From: Rhizobium sp. R711
GTDB lineage: Bacteria > Pseudomonadota > Alphaproteobacteria > Rhizobiales > Rhizobiaceae
Direction: 5' to 3'
NCBI RefSeq assembly: GCF_002211365.1
Contig: NZ_LOKZ01000003.1
Span: 1-64,000, forward strand
DNA: 64,000 bases
Shown here: piece after piece, positions 17,702-27,036 of the stretch
Position numbering within the stretch: position 1 is the first letter of the stretch
How the letters are laid out: each line of letters opens with the position of its first letter
Notes under the pieces: generated by a model
The model's input: the letters and a program-made list of their open reading frames with translations, nothing else
Database searches by the model: none
Told to the model about the DNA's origin: nothing
Position numbers and translations under genes: made by a program

Positions 17702-18769
17702 TCATGTCGGCGCGTTGACGCTTGCATGAAGCTTTGGTGACGCCTTGCGGTTGTCCGCCTTGACGAGAGCAATGACGCCAAGGCTCTGACCACGACCCTT
17801 AACGGCGTGGTTTCCAAGATCCTCTGCCGAGACCCTCTCGGGCATCTTGATCCGCTGGGCGAGGTCGCTTGAAATGAGCACCGATCGATTCAGCGTCTTG
17901 CAGAGCGATTCAAGCCGGGATGCCGTGTTCACGGTGTCGCCGAAGTAGGTGATCTTGTGGTGGTCGACGCCGATTTCGGCCGTGATAACCGTACCCCCGT
18001 GCAATGCGGCGCGCAGGCGAGGGACCTGACCGTATGTTTTCAACCAGCTCTCGGCATCTGCCTCAATCCCGCTGATAATGTCGAAGATGCAGTTCACACA
18101 TCGCGCGAACTTGATCCCGCGCTCCAATGGCCAGCTGATAATCGCGGCGTCGCCCACGTAGTCATCGATGGTACCCTTGTATTTCCTGACGGGCTCGGCG
18201 AACGAGGCAAACAAGGAACTCAGCATCTGTTGCGCCCGGAGATCGCCGTGCTTCTCAGCAAAAGCGGTCGAATCCACCAGATCGATGAAGAGGAAGACGC
18301 GCTCCTCGCTGATCGGCTTCCGGTAGCGACTGAAAAGCATGCTCGCGAAGATGTCACGACCCAGTAGTTCTCGGATGCGCAGCACGAAGATGATAAGCGC
18401 ACACACGGCGAGCGCGTAGAGAAAGGCATCGAAGGGCAGGATAACGGCATTGACCCACGATGCCGGACTGAAGAGGCCGAGCCACCACATCGAGAGACCG
18501 GCAACTGCAAATCCAACACTCATCAGGATTTCGTAGACGAAGATCTCAGCGAGGAAGAAGGTCACCGTCGGTAGCGCCTGCATGCGTCGGTAGAGACCCC
18601 GCAGGATCACCTTGCGTTCGAAAGCGATGATCGGCATGCCGATGAACAATGCAAAGGTTGCGCCAACGAAGGGATGGCCGCCGTAGAAGCGCATGTCATA
18701 GAGAACGCCGCTCGCGGCTATGACAAGCGCGATCAACAGCCAGTTCTGGACTGGAGATATTTCCCTCAT
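17702..18769 (-). CDS. Membrane-bound class III adenylate/guanylate cyclase
   Basis: 355 residues from ATG 18769, where AAAGGA sits just upstream; the long upstream frame is not used. Five or six membrane segments fill residues 5-165, followed by a cyclase domain (about 175-340). The metal-binding Asp lies in FIDLVDST and the second in YVGD, and the transition-state motif DTVNTASR is intact. At the position where adenylate cyclases usually carry the adenine-selecting Lys, the sequence reads IDDYVGD, with Asp. Product identity is therefore uncertain. Rhizobia carry many such cyclases. A short C-terminal tail follows the domain, with no other output domain. Confidence 0.88.
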   Translation of the reverse strand: MREISPVQNWLLIALVIAASGVLYDMRFYGGHPFVGATFALFIGMPIIAFERKVILRGLYRRMQALPTVTFFLAEIFVYEILMSVGFAVAGLSMWWLGLFSPASWVNAVILPFDAFLYALAVCALIIFVLRIRELLGRDIFASMLFSRYRKPISEERVFLFIDLVDSTAFAEKHGDLRAQQMLSSLFASFAEPVRKYKGTIDDYVGDAAIISWPLERGIKFARCVNCIFDIISGIEADAESWLKTYGQVPRLRAALHGGTVITAEIGVDHHKITYFGDTVNTASRLESLCKTLNRSVLISSDLAQRIKMPERVSAEDLGNHAVKGRGQSLGVIALVKADNRKASPKLHASVNAPT

Positions 18770-18918
18770 GTAGTCCTTTTCGCGGTGGCGCGTTGTCCGC
18801 ATACCTACGGCATATAGGAAGCGTCGAGCGTTTCCGAAAGGCGCGCTAAGTCGGTTTTTCCCTAGATCGAAGCGATCTGGATATGACTTTGCGCGCAAAA
18901 AGGTCAGCTTGATGGCGC

Positions 18919-20064
18919 TTAGAGCGCCACCGTCTCGACCTTCTTGCCGACGAAGCGGAGAGCAACCTGGCCTTGAATGAGCTGCAGTGCCGGCTCGCCG
19001 AAGAGTTCCCGCCGCCAGCCATGCAGCGCTGCGACTTCTGCCTTCTCGCCCTCCGACGCGATCTTGTCGAGATCTTCGCTGTTGGCGATCACCTTCGGTG
19101 CAACGCCATGCTTTTCCGAGATCAGCTTCAACAAGACCTTCAGCAGCTCGGCGGCAGCGGCAGCACCTTCCGGCGGCTGCGTCTGCCGTGGAGCGTGCGG
19201 CATCTCGGCCTTCGGCAAGGCGAGTGCGGCATTGACCGCTTCGACGACGGCGATACCGGCTGCCGATCGCTCCCACCCCTTGGGGATCGTTCTCAGGCGG
19301 CCGAGCGCTTCGGCGTCCTTGGGCTGCTGCTGGGCGATCTCATAGATCGCGTCGTCCTTGAGCACGCGCGAGCGCGGCACGTTGCGGGAGCGGGCCTCGC
19401 GCTCGCGCCAGGCAGCCACATATTTGAGAATGGCGAGTTCCTGCGGCTTGCGCAGGCGCATTTTCAGCCGCTGCCAGGCATCGTCGGGATGCATATCGTA
19501 GGTCTCGCGGGCCTCGAGGATATCCATCTCTTCCCGAAGCCAGGACGAGCGGCCTTCACGCTCGAGTTCGGCCTTGAGGTAGAGGTATACGTCCCGCAGA
19601 TGCGTCACGTCGGCGAGCGCGTAATCCAGCTGTTTTTCCGAAAGCGGCCGGCGGCTCCAGTCGGTGAAGCGCGAGGACTTGTCGATCTGGACGCCCTTGG
19701 TGCGGCTGACGAGCTGATCGTAGGAGACGGAGTCGCCGAAGCCGCAGACCATCGCGGCGACCTGCGTGTCGAAGATCGGATGCGGGATGAGGCCGCCGCG
19801 GTTGTAGATGATCTCGATATCCTGGCGCGCGGCATGAAAGACTTTGAGGACGGCAGAATTGGCCATCAGTTCGAAGAATGGCTTGAGGTCGAGACCCTTC
19901 GCCAACGGATCGACCAGCACGTCCGTCGTCGGACTTGCCATCTGGATCAAGCAAAGTTCCGGCCAGAAGGTTGTCTCTCGGAGAAACTCGGTGTCGATGG
20001 TAATGAATTCTGACTTGGCCAGCTCTTTGCAGGCCGCCTCCAAATCGGCGGTTGTTTCGATCAT
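18919..20064 (-). CDS. rnd: Ribonuclease D
   Basis: 381 residues. The 3'-5' exonuclease domain has DTEF (Asp24, Glu26), the ARQDIEIIY motif near 79-87 and the DEDDy-type YALADVTHL motif, so the catalytic set is complete. An HRDC domain follows (about 205-290) and a C-terminal helical region. RNase D trims tRNA 3' ends and other small RNAs. It is convergent with nothing nearby; a 149-base gap separates its stop from the cyclase start on the same strand. Its start lies 83 bases after the stop of the multicopper oxidase gene. Confidence 0.95.
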   Translation of the reverse strand: MIETTADLEAACKELAKSEFITIDTEFLRETTFWPELCLIQMASPTTDVLVDPLAKGLDLKPFFELMANSAVLKVFHAARQDIEIIYNRGGLIPHPIFDTQVAAMVCGFGDSVSYDQLVSRTKGVQIDKSSRFTDWSRRPLSEKQLDYALADVTHLRDVYLYLKAELEREGRSSWLREEMDILEARETYDMHPDDAWQRLKMRLRKPQELAILKYVAAWREREARSRNVPRSRVLKDDAIYEIAQQQPKDAEALGRLRTIPKGWERSAAGIAVVEAVNAALALPKAEMPHAPRQTQPPEGAAAAAELLKVLLKLISEKHGVAPKVIANSEDLDKIASEGEKAEVAALHGWRRELFGEPALQLIQGQVALRFVGKKVETVAL

Positions 20065-20147
20065 CTCAATTCATTCGCAGGATAAACATAGTTGAACCTT
20101 CCTTCTCCTTTCGGCCGGATATGTCAACTAGAACCCGTAAATAGCCG

Positions 20148-21539
20148 TCAAACAACTCTGACATAACTGGTCATGCCAGTCTTTTGATGCTCGATGATGT
20201 GGCAATGCAGCACCCAGTCGCCGGGATTGTCGGCCACGAAGGCGAGTTGCACCTTTTCGTCGGGTTGGACGAGATAGGTGTCGCTGACGAGTGGCATGAC
20301 CTCCCGCGTCGATGACGAGATTACAGTGAAGCTCATCCCGTGCAGATGGATAGGGTGCGTGTGCGGTGTCACGTTTTCGAGTTGCAGGATGTAGCTCTTG
20401 CCGAGCTTCAACTCGGCCAGCGGCGCGGTCGGGTCCGGCGTGTCGCCCGGCCACGGCACCTTGTTGATGGCCCAAAAGCTATAGCCGAGGGTGCCACAGA
20501 TACTGTCGACAGACGCGCTTTCGGCCGTCGCGCTGAGAATGAGCGGGATCTTCTGTGCCGAAGAAAGATCGGCCTTGGCGACCGGGTTTTCGCCAAGCGC
20601 GGCGAGGTCGCCGACATTGCGCTTCAACGACGCTCCGACCGCTTTGAGCCTGGCGATTGTCTTCGGTGTCGTGCCCCTGATGTCTTCGAGCGTGGCAACA
20701 GCGCCTTCGCTGTCCGGCATCCGCACGGCAAGATCGAGGCGCTGACCGGGGCCGATCAGCAGCAGATCGAGCGGAAAGCGTTTCGCTACGGGATTGCCGT
20801 CGATCGCAATGACCGTCGCGTCGGCCCCTTCGATCTTCAGCGAGAAGATGCGGGTGACGTCGGTCACCACGATCCGCAGCCGGATGAGACCGCCAGCCGG
20901 CGCATCATATTGTGGCTCTTGATGCCAGTTGGCCGTCCTGACGGTTCCATAGGTGCCCGTCTTCGCCGCGTCGCGCGGCCGGAAAGGCGCAATGAACTGG
21001 CCGTCGGCGCCGAGGCGCCAGTCGCGCAGATTGAGCACCACCTCGGCGTCGAATGTCGGATCATCAGGATCCTCGACCACGAGTACGCCTGTCATACCAT
21101 GACCCATCTGCGTCAGCGTGTTGCAATGCGGGTGATACCAGAAGGTGCCGGCGTCCGGTGGCGTGAAGGCATAATCGAAGCTGTCGCCGGTATAGACGTA
21201 AGGCTGCGTTATGAACGGCACGCCGTCCATCTTGTTGGCGATTCTCAAGCCGTGCCAGTGGATCGTCGTCGGCTCGTCGAGCGTGTTTGTCAGTCGAGCC
21301 GCGTAGGGTTTGCCCTTGGTCATCCGTAGCACTGGCGGCATGCCACCATCGCCCCAAGTCATGATGTCTTTGGTGACGCCGGCATCGGTAAGACTGGCCG
21401 TGGTCTTCACCGCTTTCAGCACCTGCGCCTCTGGCGCCGCTTCAGCTAGCCCGAACTTTCCAGCGATCCCGATCCCGACGCCATAAGCGCCTGCTACAGC
21501 CGAGGCTTTCAGGAGATTGCGGCGAGTAAAAAGAGGCAT
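20148..21539 (-). CDS. Tat-exported multicopper oxidase
   Basis: 463 residues. The N-terminus [13 protein letters not shown] followed by a hydrophobic stretch and AEA (residues 32-34) is a Tat-type signal, as usual for copper enzymes folded in the cytoplasm. All copper ligands are visible: HWHG, WYHPH, HPIHLHG and [12 protein letters not shown]. The last supplies the Cys-His of type 1 copper and an axial Met. There is no Met-rich insert like that of CueO, so a laccase-like or general metallo-oxidase is likely; copper or phenol oxidation in the periplasm is inference. It is divergent from aspS across 270 bases. Confidence 0.92.
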   Translation of the reverse strand: MPLFTRRNLLKASAVAGAYGVGIGIAGKFGLAEAAPEAQVLKAVKTTASLTDAGVTKDIMTWGDGGMPPVLRMTKGKPYAARLTNTLDEPTTIHWHGLRIANKMDGVPFITQPYVYTGDSFDYAFTPPDAGTFWYHPHCNTLTQMGHGMTGVLVVEDPDDPTFDAEVVLNLRDWRLGADGQFIAPFRPRDAAKTGTYGTVRTANWHQEPQYDAPAGGLIRLRIVVTDVTRIFSLKIEGADATVIAIDGNPVAKRFPLDLLLIGPGQRLDLAVRMPDSEGAVATLEDIRGTTPKTIARLKAVGASLKRNVGDLAALGENPVAKADLSSAQKIPLILSATAESASVDSICGTLGYSFWAINKVPWPGDTPDPTAPLAELKLGKSYILQLENVTPHTHPIHLHGMSFTVISSSTREVMPLVSDTYLVQPDEKVQLAFVADNPGDWVLHCHIIEHQKTGMTSYVRVV

Positions 21540-21809
21540 GGCGAGACTCCGCGCGAACGATATGGCTTCTCTTTAAAGTTGACCGCAGGCTTCAGCAATA
21601 CGGTACGAGGTTGCCAAACTGCCGCATGGCTTTTTCCGATGACACGGTTGCATGCTTGCCATAAAGCCTTCTCAACGTGCGTACCCTATGCGCCAACCCT
21701 TGACAAATCAGACCGTCCATGCGCTTTTCCGCCCGATTTTCTTGTCGGTACGGGAGAGCCATCAGAGCCCCTTGCTGCCGTCTTAAGCCAAATACCGGGA
21801 ATTGAGATT

Positions 21810-23600
21810 ATGCATCGCTATCGCAGCCACACATGTGCAGCCCTCCGCAAGTCGGATGTAGGCGCCAATGTCCGGATTTCCGGCTGGGTCCACCGCGTTC
21901 GTGACCATGGTGGCGTTCTGTTCATCGACCTGCGCGACCACTACGGCATCACCCAGGTCGTTGCCGATCCGGATTCTCCCGCCTTCAAGCAAGCCGAACT
22001 GGTTCGTGGCGAGTGGGTCATCCGCATCGATGGCCTCGTCAAGGCGCGCACGGAAGACACCGTCAACAAGAACATGGCGACCGGCGAGATCGAACTCTAC
22101 GCGCAGGAGATCGAAGTGCTCTCCGCCGCCAAGGAGCTGCCGTTGCCCGTCTTCGGCGAGCCTGATTATCCGGAAGACGTTCGCCTGAAGTACCGCTTCC
22201 TCGATCTGCGCCGCGAAACGCTGCATAAGAATATCGTCAAGCGCACGCAGGTCATCTCCTCGATGCGCCGCGAGATGACGAATGTGGGCTTCACCGAATA
22301 CACGACGCCGATCCTGACGGCCTCCTCGCCCGAAGGTGCGCGCGACTTCCTCGTGCCGTCACGTATCCATCCCGGCACCTTCTACGCGCTGCCGCAGGCG
22401 CCGCAGCAGTACAAGCAATTGCTGATGGTCGCCGGCTTCGATCGCTACTTCCAGATCGCTCCGTGCTTCCGCGACGAAGACCCGCGCGCCGATCGCTTGC
22501 CGGGCGAGTTCTACCAGCTCGACCTCGAAATGAGCTTCGTCACCCAGGAAGACATCTGGAACACCACGGGCCCTATGATGACGTCGATCTTCGAGGAATT
22601 CGCCGAGGGCAAGCCGGTCACCAAGGAATGGCCGCGTATCCCCTACGACGAGGCGATCCGCAAGTACGGTTCCGACAAGCCCGACCTGCGCAACCCGATC
22701 GTCATGGAAGCCGTCACCGATCACTTCGCCGGCTCCGGCTTCAAGGTCTTCGCAGGCATGATCGCCTCGAACCCGAAGGTCGAGATTTGGGCGATCCCGG
22801 CCAAGACCGGCGGTTCGCGCGCATTCTGCGACCGCATGAACGCCTGGGCTCAGAGCCAGGGCCAGCCGGGCCTCGGCTACATCTTCTGGAAGGAAGAAGA
22901 AGGCAAGATCGGCGGCTCCGGCCCGCTCGCGAAGAACATCGGCGAGGAGCGCACCGAGGCGATCCGCACGCAGCTCGGCCTTGATGTGGGCGATGCCTGC
23001 TTCTTCGTCGCCGGCGAGCCGTCCAAGTTCTACAAGTTCGCGGGCGAAGCCCGTAACCGCGCCGCCGACGAACTCAACCTCATCGACCGCGATCGCTTCG
23101 AGCTGTGCTGGATCGTCGACTTCCCGTTCTTCGAATACAACGAAGAAGAAAAGAAGATCGACTTCGCCCACAACCCGTTCTCGATGCCGCAGGGCGGCCT
23201 CGACGCGCTGACGAACCAGGATCCGCTAACGATCAAGGCTTACCAGTACGACGCGGTCTGCAACGGCTTCGAAATTGCTTCCGGCTCGATCCGTAACCAG
23301 TCGCCGGAAACCATGGTTGCTGCCTTCGAAAAGGTCGGCCTCAGCCAGCAGGACGTGGAAGATCGCTTCGGCGGCCTCTACCGCGCCTTTCAGTACGGCG
23401 CGCCTCCGCACGGCGGCGCGGCCTTCGGTATTGACCGCATTATCATGCTGCTCGTAGGCGCCAAGAACCTGCGCGAGATCTCGCTGTTCCCGATGAACCA
23501 GCAGGCGCAGGATCTGCTCATGGGTGCACCGACCCCGGCAACGCCGACGCAGTTGCGCGAACTGGCGATCCGCCCGATCCCGCCGGTCAAGAAGGACTGA
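21810..23600 (+). CDS. aspS: Aspartyl-tRNA synthetase
   Basis: 596 residues from ATG 21810; the frame is open upstream to 21579, but the family begins [13 protein letters not shown]. The order is the OB-fold anticodon domain (1-105), class II catalytic core with motif 2 [15 protein letters not shown] near 218-232, the bacterial GAD insertion (about 285-425) and motif 3 GAAFGIDRI near 534-542. This is the long bacterial type. A TTGACA lies at 21700-21705, about 105 bases upstream, but no convincing -10 follows. A strong hairpin terminator lies 20 bases after the stop. Confidence 0.97.
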   Translation: MHRYRSHTCAALRKSDVGANVRISGWVHRVRDHGGVLFIDLRDHYGITQVVADPDSPAFKQAELVRGEWVIRIDGLVKARTEDTVNKNMATGEIELYAQEIEVLSAAKELPLPVFGEPDYPEDVRLKYRFLDLRRETLHKNIVKRTQVISSMRREMTNVGFTEYTTPILTASSPEGARDFLVPSRIHPGTFYALPQAPQQYKQLLMVAGFDRYFQIAPCFRDEDPRADRLPGEFYQLDLEMSFVTQEDIWNTTGPMMTSIFEEFAEGKPVTKEWPRIPYDEAIRKYGSDKPDLRNPIVMEAVTDHFAGSGFKVFAGMIASNPKVEIWAIPAKTGGSRAFCDRMNAWAQSQGQPGLGYIFWKEEEGKIGGSGPLAKNIGEERTEAIRTQLGLDVGDACFFVAGEPSKFYKFAGEARNRAADELNLIDRDRFELCWIVDFPFFEYNEEEKKIDFAHNPFSMPQGGLDALTNQDPLTIKAYQYDAVCNGFEIASGSIRNQSPETMVAAFEKVGLSQQDVEDRFGGLYRAFQYGAPPHGGAAFGIDRIIMLLVGAKNLREISLFPMNQQAQDLLMGAPTPATPTQLRELAIRPIPPVKKD

Positions 23601-23620
23601 GGCGGAGTACACGATTGAAA

Positions 23621-23650
23621 AAAAAAGCCCGGCTCCTGCCGGGCTTTTTT
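23621..23650. terminator. Bidirectional rho-independent terminator (aspS / serine hydrolase)
   Basis: AAAAAAGCCCGGC, loop TCCT, GCCGGGCTTTTTT. The seven GC-rich pairs extend into an A/T stretch, giving a U-tract in both directions. It lies between the convergent stops of aspS (23600) and the serine hydrolase (23661) and should serve both. Confidence 0.92.
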
Positions 23651-23660
23651 GTTTCTGGCT

Positions 23661-24827
23661 TCAAACCGCCGCATAGATCGTGTCGCGCAGATCCAACGTG
23701 AACTGCCCCCACATCCCCTCCAGTGCAGTATTCGTCAGCGCCACGACACTCAGTTTTTTTGTAGGATCGACAAACCAGCTGTGGCCGTAGGCGCCGCCCC
23801 AGCGGATCGTCCCCTTCGACCACGGCACCTGTGCGGCGACCGGATCGGTCACCACCGCCCAGCCGAAGCCGAATCCGACGCCGGGATCGAGAGGCTGGCG
23901 CACGCCGTTCGCCTGATCCGCCATCATGGTCTTGACCGTCTCGGGCGAGAGAAGCGGTGCGCCGCCCTTGCGGATCGTCTCCAGAACCGCCAGCACCTCG
24001 CCTGACGTTCCAGCCATGCCGGCGCCGCCGGAATGATAGGAGTTCGGATCGAAGATGCGTTCCGGCGCGAAACGCACGAAGCCGGTCAGCGCCCGAACGG
24101 AGGCTTCCTTGCCCATCCGCTCCGGCTCCGGCGAGGCACTCATATAGGCGGCGGCCAGCCGATCCCGGTCGCGCACCGCAAAGGCGGTGTCAGCCAGGCC
24201 GAGCGGCTCGGTCACCAGTCTTGCCACCGCGTCGCCGAGCGAACTGCCAGTCTCCTTTTCGATGACGCCCCCGATGACATCGATGGCGAGCGAATATTGC
24301 CAACTCGAACCGGGCGCGAAGAGAAGAGGGGCGCTCGCAAGCCGCTTCAGGTTTTCGGCAATGGGCAAGCCGGGCTGATCGAGGCCGTCGGAAATGCCGG
24401 CCCGGGCGTAGGGGCCGTCTTCCTCGGTGAAGCCATAGCCAAGACCGGATGTATGGGTGAGCAGATGCCGGATGGCGATGACCGGTTCCGTGCCGTCTGC
24501 AAGACGCGGGCGGAAATCCGGCAGCCATTTCGTCACGGGATCGTCGAGGCCGATGCGGCCTTCCTCGACAAGCCGCATGGCGGCGATCGTGGCGATCGGC
24601 TTGGTGATCGAGGCGAGCCGGAAGATCGTGTCCTCGGCCATGGCCTGTCCCTTTTCGCGGTCGGCGAGGCCGGCGGTGCGGCTATAGACGAGATCGCCGT
24701 CTTGGGCGATCAGGACGACTGCACCGACGAGGCGCTTTGCGGCGATGGTGCGGTCGATCACCGCATCGAGCGCGTTCGCGAAGCCGGCTGTCTGCTGTGC
24801 ATCCTGGGGTTCAAGGGGAAGACTCAT
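23661..24827 (-). CDS. Serine hydrolase, beta-lactamase/EstB family
   Basis: 388 residues from ATG 24827, where AGGAGGT gives an excellent ribosome site; the longer upstream frame is rejected. The class C beta-lactamase-like fold shows the catalytic SITK (Ser73, Lys76), the Tyr motif in WQYSL (about 177-181) and a C-terminal HSW triad near 351 in place of KTG. That combination is typical of EstB-type esterases and DD-peptidase-like hydrolases rather than true beta-lactamases. No signal peptide is seen, so it should be cytoplasmic. It is divergent from a TetR gene across 66 bases and is the likely target of that regulator. Confidence 0.88.
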   Translation of the reverse strand: MSLPLEPQDAQQTAGFANALDAVIDRTIAAKRLVGAVVLIAQDGDLVYSRTAGLADREKGQAMAEDTIFRLASITKPIATIAAMRLVEEGRIGLDDPVTKWLPDFRPRLADGTEPVIAIRHLLTHTSGLGYGFTEEDGPYARAGISDGLDQPGLPIAENLKRLASAPLLFAPGSSWQYSLAIDVIGGVIEKETGSSLGDAVARLVTEPLGLADTAFAVRDRDRLAAAYMSASPEPERMGKEASVRALTGFVRFAPERIFDPNSYHSGGAGMAGTSGEVLAVLETIRKGGAPLLSPETVKTMMADQANGVRQPLDPGVGFGFGWAVVTDPVAAQVPWSKGTIRWGGAYGHSWFVDPTKKLSVVALTNTALEGMWGQFTLDLRDTIYAAV

Positions 24828-24858
24828 CGGATCAAACCTCCTATAATCACAATGATCG

Positions 24859-24882
24859 TTCCTGAATAAACCGGTTCGGGAA
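24859..24882. promoter_or_regulatory. Candidate TetR operator
   Basis: TTCCTGAA (24859-24866) and TTCGGGAA (24875-24882) form an inverted repeat with one mismatch and an 8-base spacer. It sits in the middle of the 66-base gap between the divergent serine hydrolase and TetR genes. Size, symmetry and place fit a TetR-family operator controlling both promoters. Confidence 0.55.
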
Positions 24883-24893
24883 ATATTTCTAGA

Positions 24894-25538
24894 GTGACCA
24901 TTGTGAAAAATAGTGACGACACGCAAGATAGTGGACAAAGAAAGCGCGGCCGCCCGCCGGCCTTCGATCGCGAGACGGTTCTTTCCGCCGCGCGCGACGT
25001 CTTCTGGGAGCATGGCTACGACGGCAGCTCTATCGCCGACCTGACCGCTTCGATGGGGATCACGCCGCAAAGCCTCTACGCGGCTTTCCGCTCAAAGGCG
25101 GAGCTTTATCGCGAGGCGTTGAACCAGTACCGCCGCATGCCGCGGCCCAATCCCGGCAACCCGTTCGAGGAGAAGATCGATACGGTGTCTGCGTTTACGC
25201 GCTTTCTCGAGACGTCGGCTGCCCTATTCACCGCCCAGGAACATCCCAAGGGTTGCATGATCTCCACTGCGGTCCTGAATTGTGCTTCCGAGAACGAGGA
25301 CATTGCGCACCACGTCTCGTCGCTGCGATTGCAGACGCTTGGGCTGTTTACCGCTCGCATCGAGCGCGGCATGAGAGAAGGAGATATCAGGCAGGATGCG
25401 AACGCCGGATCGCTTGCTCGCTTCCTCGGTGCGATCGTCCAGGGCATGTCGGTACAGGCGCGTGACGGTGCCACCACCGCGGAACTGCTTGAGATGGTCG
25501 AGCACGCAATGAGCGAGCTGCGCCGCTACGCCGCGTGA
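24894..25538 (+). CDS. TetR/AcrR family transcriptional regulator
   Basis: 214 residues from GTG 24894; a second GTG at 24903 is possible, and neither has a strong ribosome site. The N-terminal HTH (about 22-68) includes SIADLTASMGITPQSLYAAF, preceded by an arginine/proline arm (KRGRPPAF) that often contacts the minor groove. The C-terminal ligand domain has the EHPKGCMISTA segment common in the AcrR-like TetR_C subgroup. It is divergent from the serine hydrolase, with an inverted repeat between them. A terminator follows at 25560. Confidence 0.92.
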   Translation: MTIVKNSDDTQDSGQRKRGRPPAFDRETVLSAARDVFWEHGYDGSSIADLTASMGITPQSLYAAFRSKAELYREALNQYRRMPRPNPGNPFEEKIDTVSAFTRFLETSAALFTAQEHPKGCMISTAVLNCASENEDIAHHVSSLRLQTLGLFTARIERGMREGDIRQDANAGSLARFLGAIVQGMSVQARDGATTAELLEMVEHAMSELRRYAA

Positions 25539-25559
25539 TCACTTGCTCCAAATACAAAG

Positions 25560-25589
25560 AAACCCGGCGGGCAACTGCGCGCCGGGTTT
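25560..25589. terminator. Bidirectional terminator (tetR / exported protein)
   Basis: AAACCCGGCG (25560-25569) pairs with CGCCGGGTTT (25580-25589) across a ten-base loop that may itself pair partly. It lies between the convergent stops at 25538 and 25611. U-tracts are short (three T) on both sides. Confidence 0.7.
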
Positions 25590-25610
25590 CATATACTCAA
25601 GCTTGGCACA

Positions 25611-26798
25611 TCAATCGTTGGCCGAAACCTTCACGCCAAGCACCTGCGGCAGCGTGTTCGGTGCACCCATCGCCGCGCCCATGATCATCGGGAACGGAAC
25701 CGGTTTTGCCGGCGCGGCGGCAAGCGTCAGGCTCTTTGGGTTGTCGAGGAAGGTGTTGACGGCTGCCGATATGGCGTTCTGCAACTCCGGAATGTTGAGC
25801 TGAGCCAACATGATCGGTGTCATCGCCTTCAGTGAATCCGCCATCTGCTGGCCGGAAATGTTCTGCTGGCTGCCGGCGTAATCGAGCGCGCGTTTGGTGA
25901 TGGAAGCGTCGTCGAAGCGGATCTGGGCGCTTTCGAACGACAACTGCTGCATCAGTCCGAGCATCGACAGGCCAAGAGCCTGCTGGGCCTCTTCCTTGTT
26001 CTGGTTTGCTTCAGCCTGCTTGGCGGCCTCCTGCAGCGACTTTATGAAGGGCATCGTGTAGCCGGAGATTTTGAAGGCAAGATTGAGCTTACCGATATTA
26101 TTGAAGTCGAACGCAAATTCGGACACGTCGATCGTGCCCGGCGTCAAGTCCCAGGCGCCCTTCATCGTGATGTCGCCCTGGATGTGCTGGAGTGCGAGCT
26201 TGTCGATCGCTTCCTTGCTCTGTGCGTCGGTTGCCTTGCTGAGGTCGGCCTTGAGGCCCTTGAAAGCGCCATCGAAATCGAAGCCGGACTCATCTTCGCG
26301 AAGCGTCAGGTTCATGTCGCTTCCAGCGAGCGAGAACAGTTCGGCACCGTTCTGGACGACCCTCACCGGGCCGCTGTGGGCGCTTTCGTAGAGCAGCATG
26401 GAGTCGAGGCCCTCACCTTTTGGATCAGCCGGGATCGAGATGCCGCTGAGCGTCAGGTCGGTGGCCGTAAAAGTGGCGCCCTCGTTGGTGGCGCTGATGT
26501 TGGGGAAGGATGCCTCCTCGACATAGTAGCCGCCGTCGTCGTCTTCCTCGACGCCCGTCATGGTGATGTCGCCAATCGACACTGCTTCACCGCCGTTGGC
26601 CTTAAAGCTCGCTTTCTTCAGCGTTACCGTCGTGCCGTTGACATCGACGCCATCGGCGACGATCGTGCCGCCCTGCTGGCTATAGGCGGCATTGATCTTC
26701 TTAAGCAGATCCTGGCCGTCGAGCGCGAAGGCCGAGCCGGCGAGAGAAAGAAAGGTAGCGCCCGAAAGCATCAGCCCTGTCGTCCGGTAAAAAGTCAT
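25611..26798 (-). CDS. Exported protein of unknown function, Ala/Asp-rich, beta-repeat-like
   Basis: 395 residues. A Sec signal peptide covers residues 1-25 (hydrophobic core GLMLSGATFLSLAGSAFA, cleavage after AFA). The mature part opens with GQDLLKKINAAYSQQGG and then alternates short strands rich in Gly, Thr and Asp (for example TLKKASFK, GDITMTGVEE, FTATDLTLSG). This resembles the repeated GDI/GV pattern of DUF945- or AsmA-like periplasmic proteins, though I cannot assign it. An acidic run EEDDDGG lies near 84-90. It is divergent from parC over 238 bases. The role is unknown; envelope maintenance is a guess. Confidence 0.8.
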   Translation of the reverse strand: MTFYRTTGLMLSGATFLSLAGSAFALDGQDLLKKINAAYSQQGGTIVADGVDVNGTTVTLKKASFKANGGEAVSIGDITMTGVEEDDDGGYYVEEASFPNISATNEGATFTATDLTLSGISIPADPKGEGLDSMLLYESAHSGPVRVVQNGAELFSLAGSDMNLTLREDESGFDFDGAFKGLKADLSKATDAQSKEAIDKLALQHIQGDITMKGAWDLTPGTIDVSEFAFDFNNIGKLNLAFKISGYTMPFIKSLQEAAKQAEANQNKEEAQQALGLSMLGLMQQLSFESAQIRFDDASITKRALDYAGSQQNISGQQMADSLKAMTPIMLAQLNIPELQNAISAAVNTFLDNPKSLTLAAAPAKPVPFPMIMGAAMGAPNTLPQVLGVKVSAND

Positions 26799-27036
26799 TT
26801 GGGGTCCCCTGGTGGCGGTACTGAGCGGCGAATGAGAATTCGGCGCCGGTCTACTGTGGTTCGATCGCGGTTTATATTTGCGGATTTCTAAATTTGTGTT
26901 GAAGGGAAAACGAAAGAACGACCAAATTCAGGCAAAGTGTCTCAGGTCATTCTTTTCGTGTGTTCACAAGACTTCGTCCACAGCCGGAACGCCCGGAATC
27001 CTTGCCCAAAAGGGTCATCTCGGCTAGTCAGGACAT

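Noticed and set aside
23661..24827. Antibiotic-resistance class C beta-lactamase
   Set aside because: SxxK is present but no signal peptide and no KTG motif; the HSW pattern points to an EstB-type esterase.
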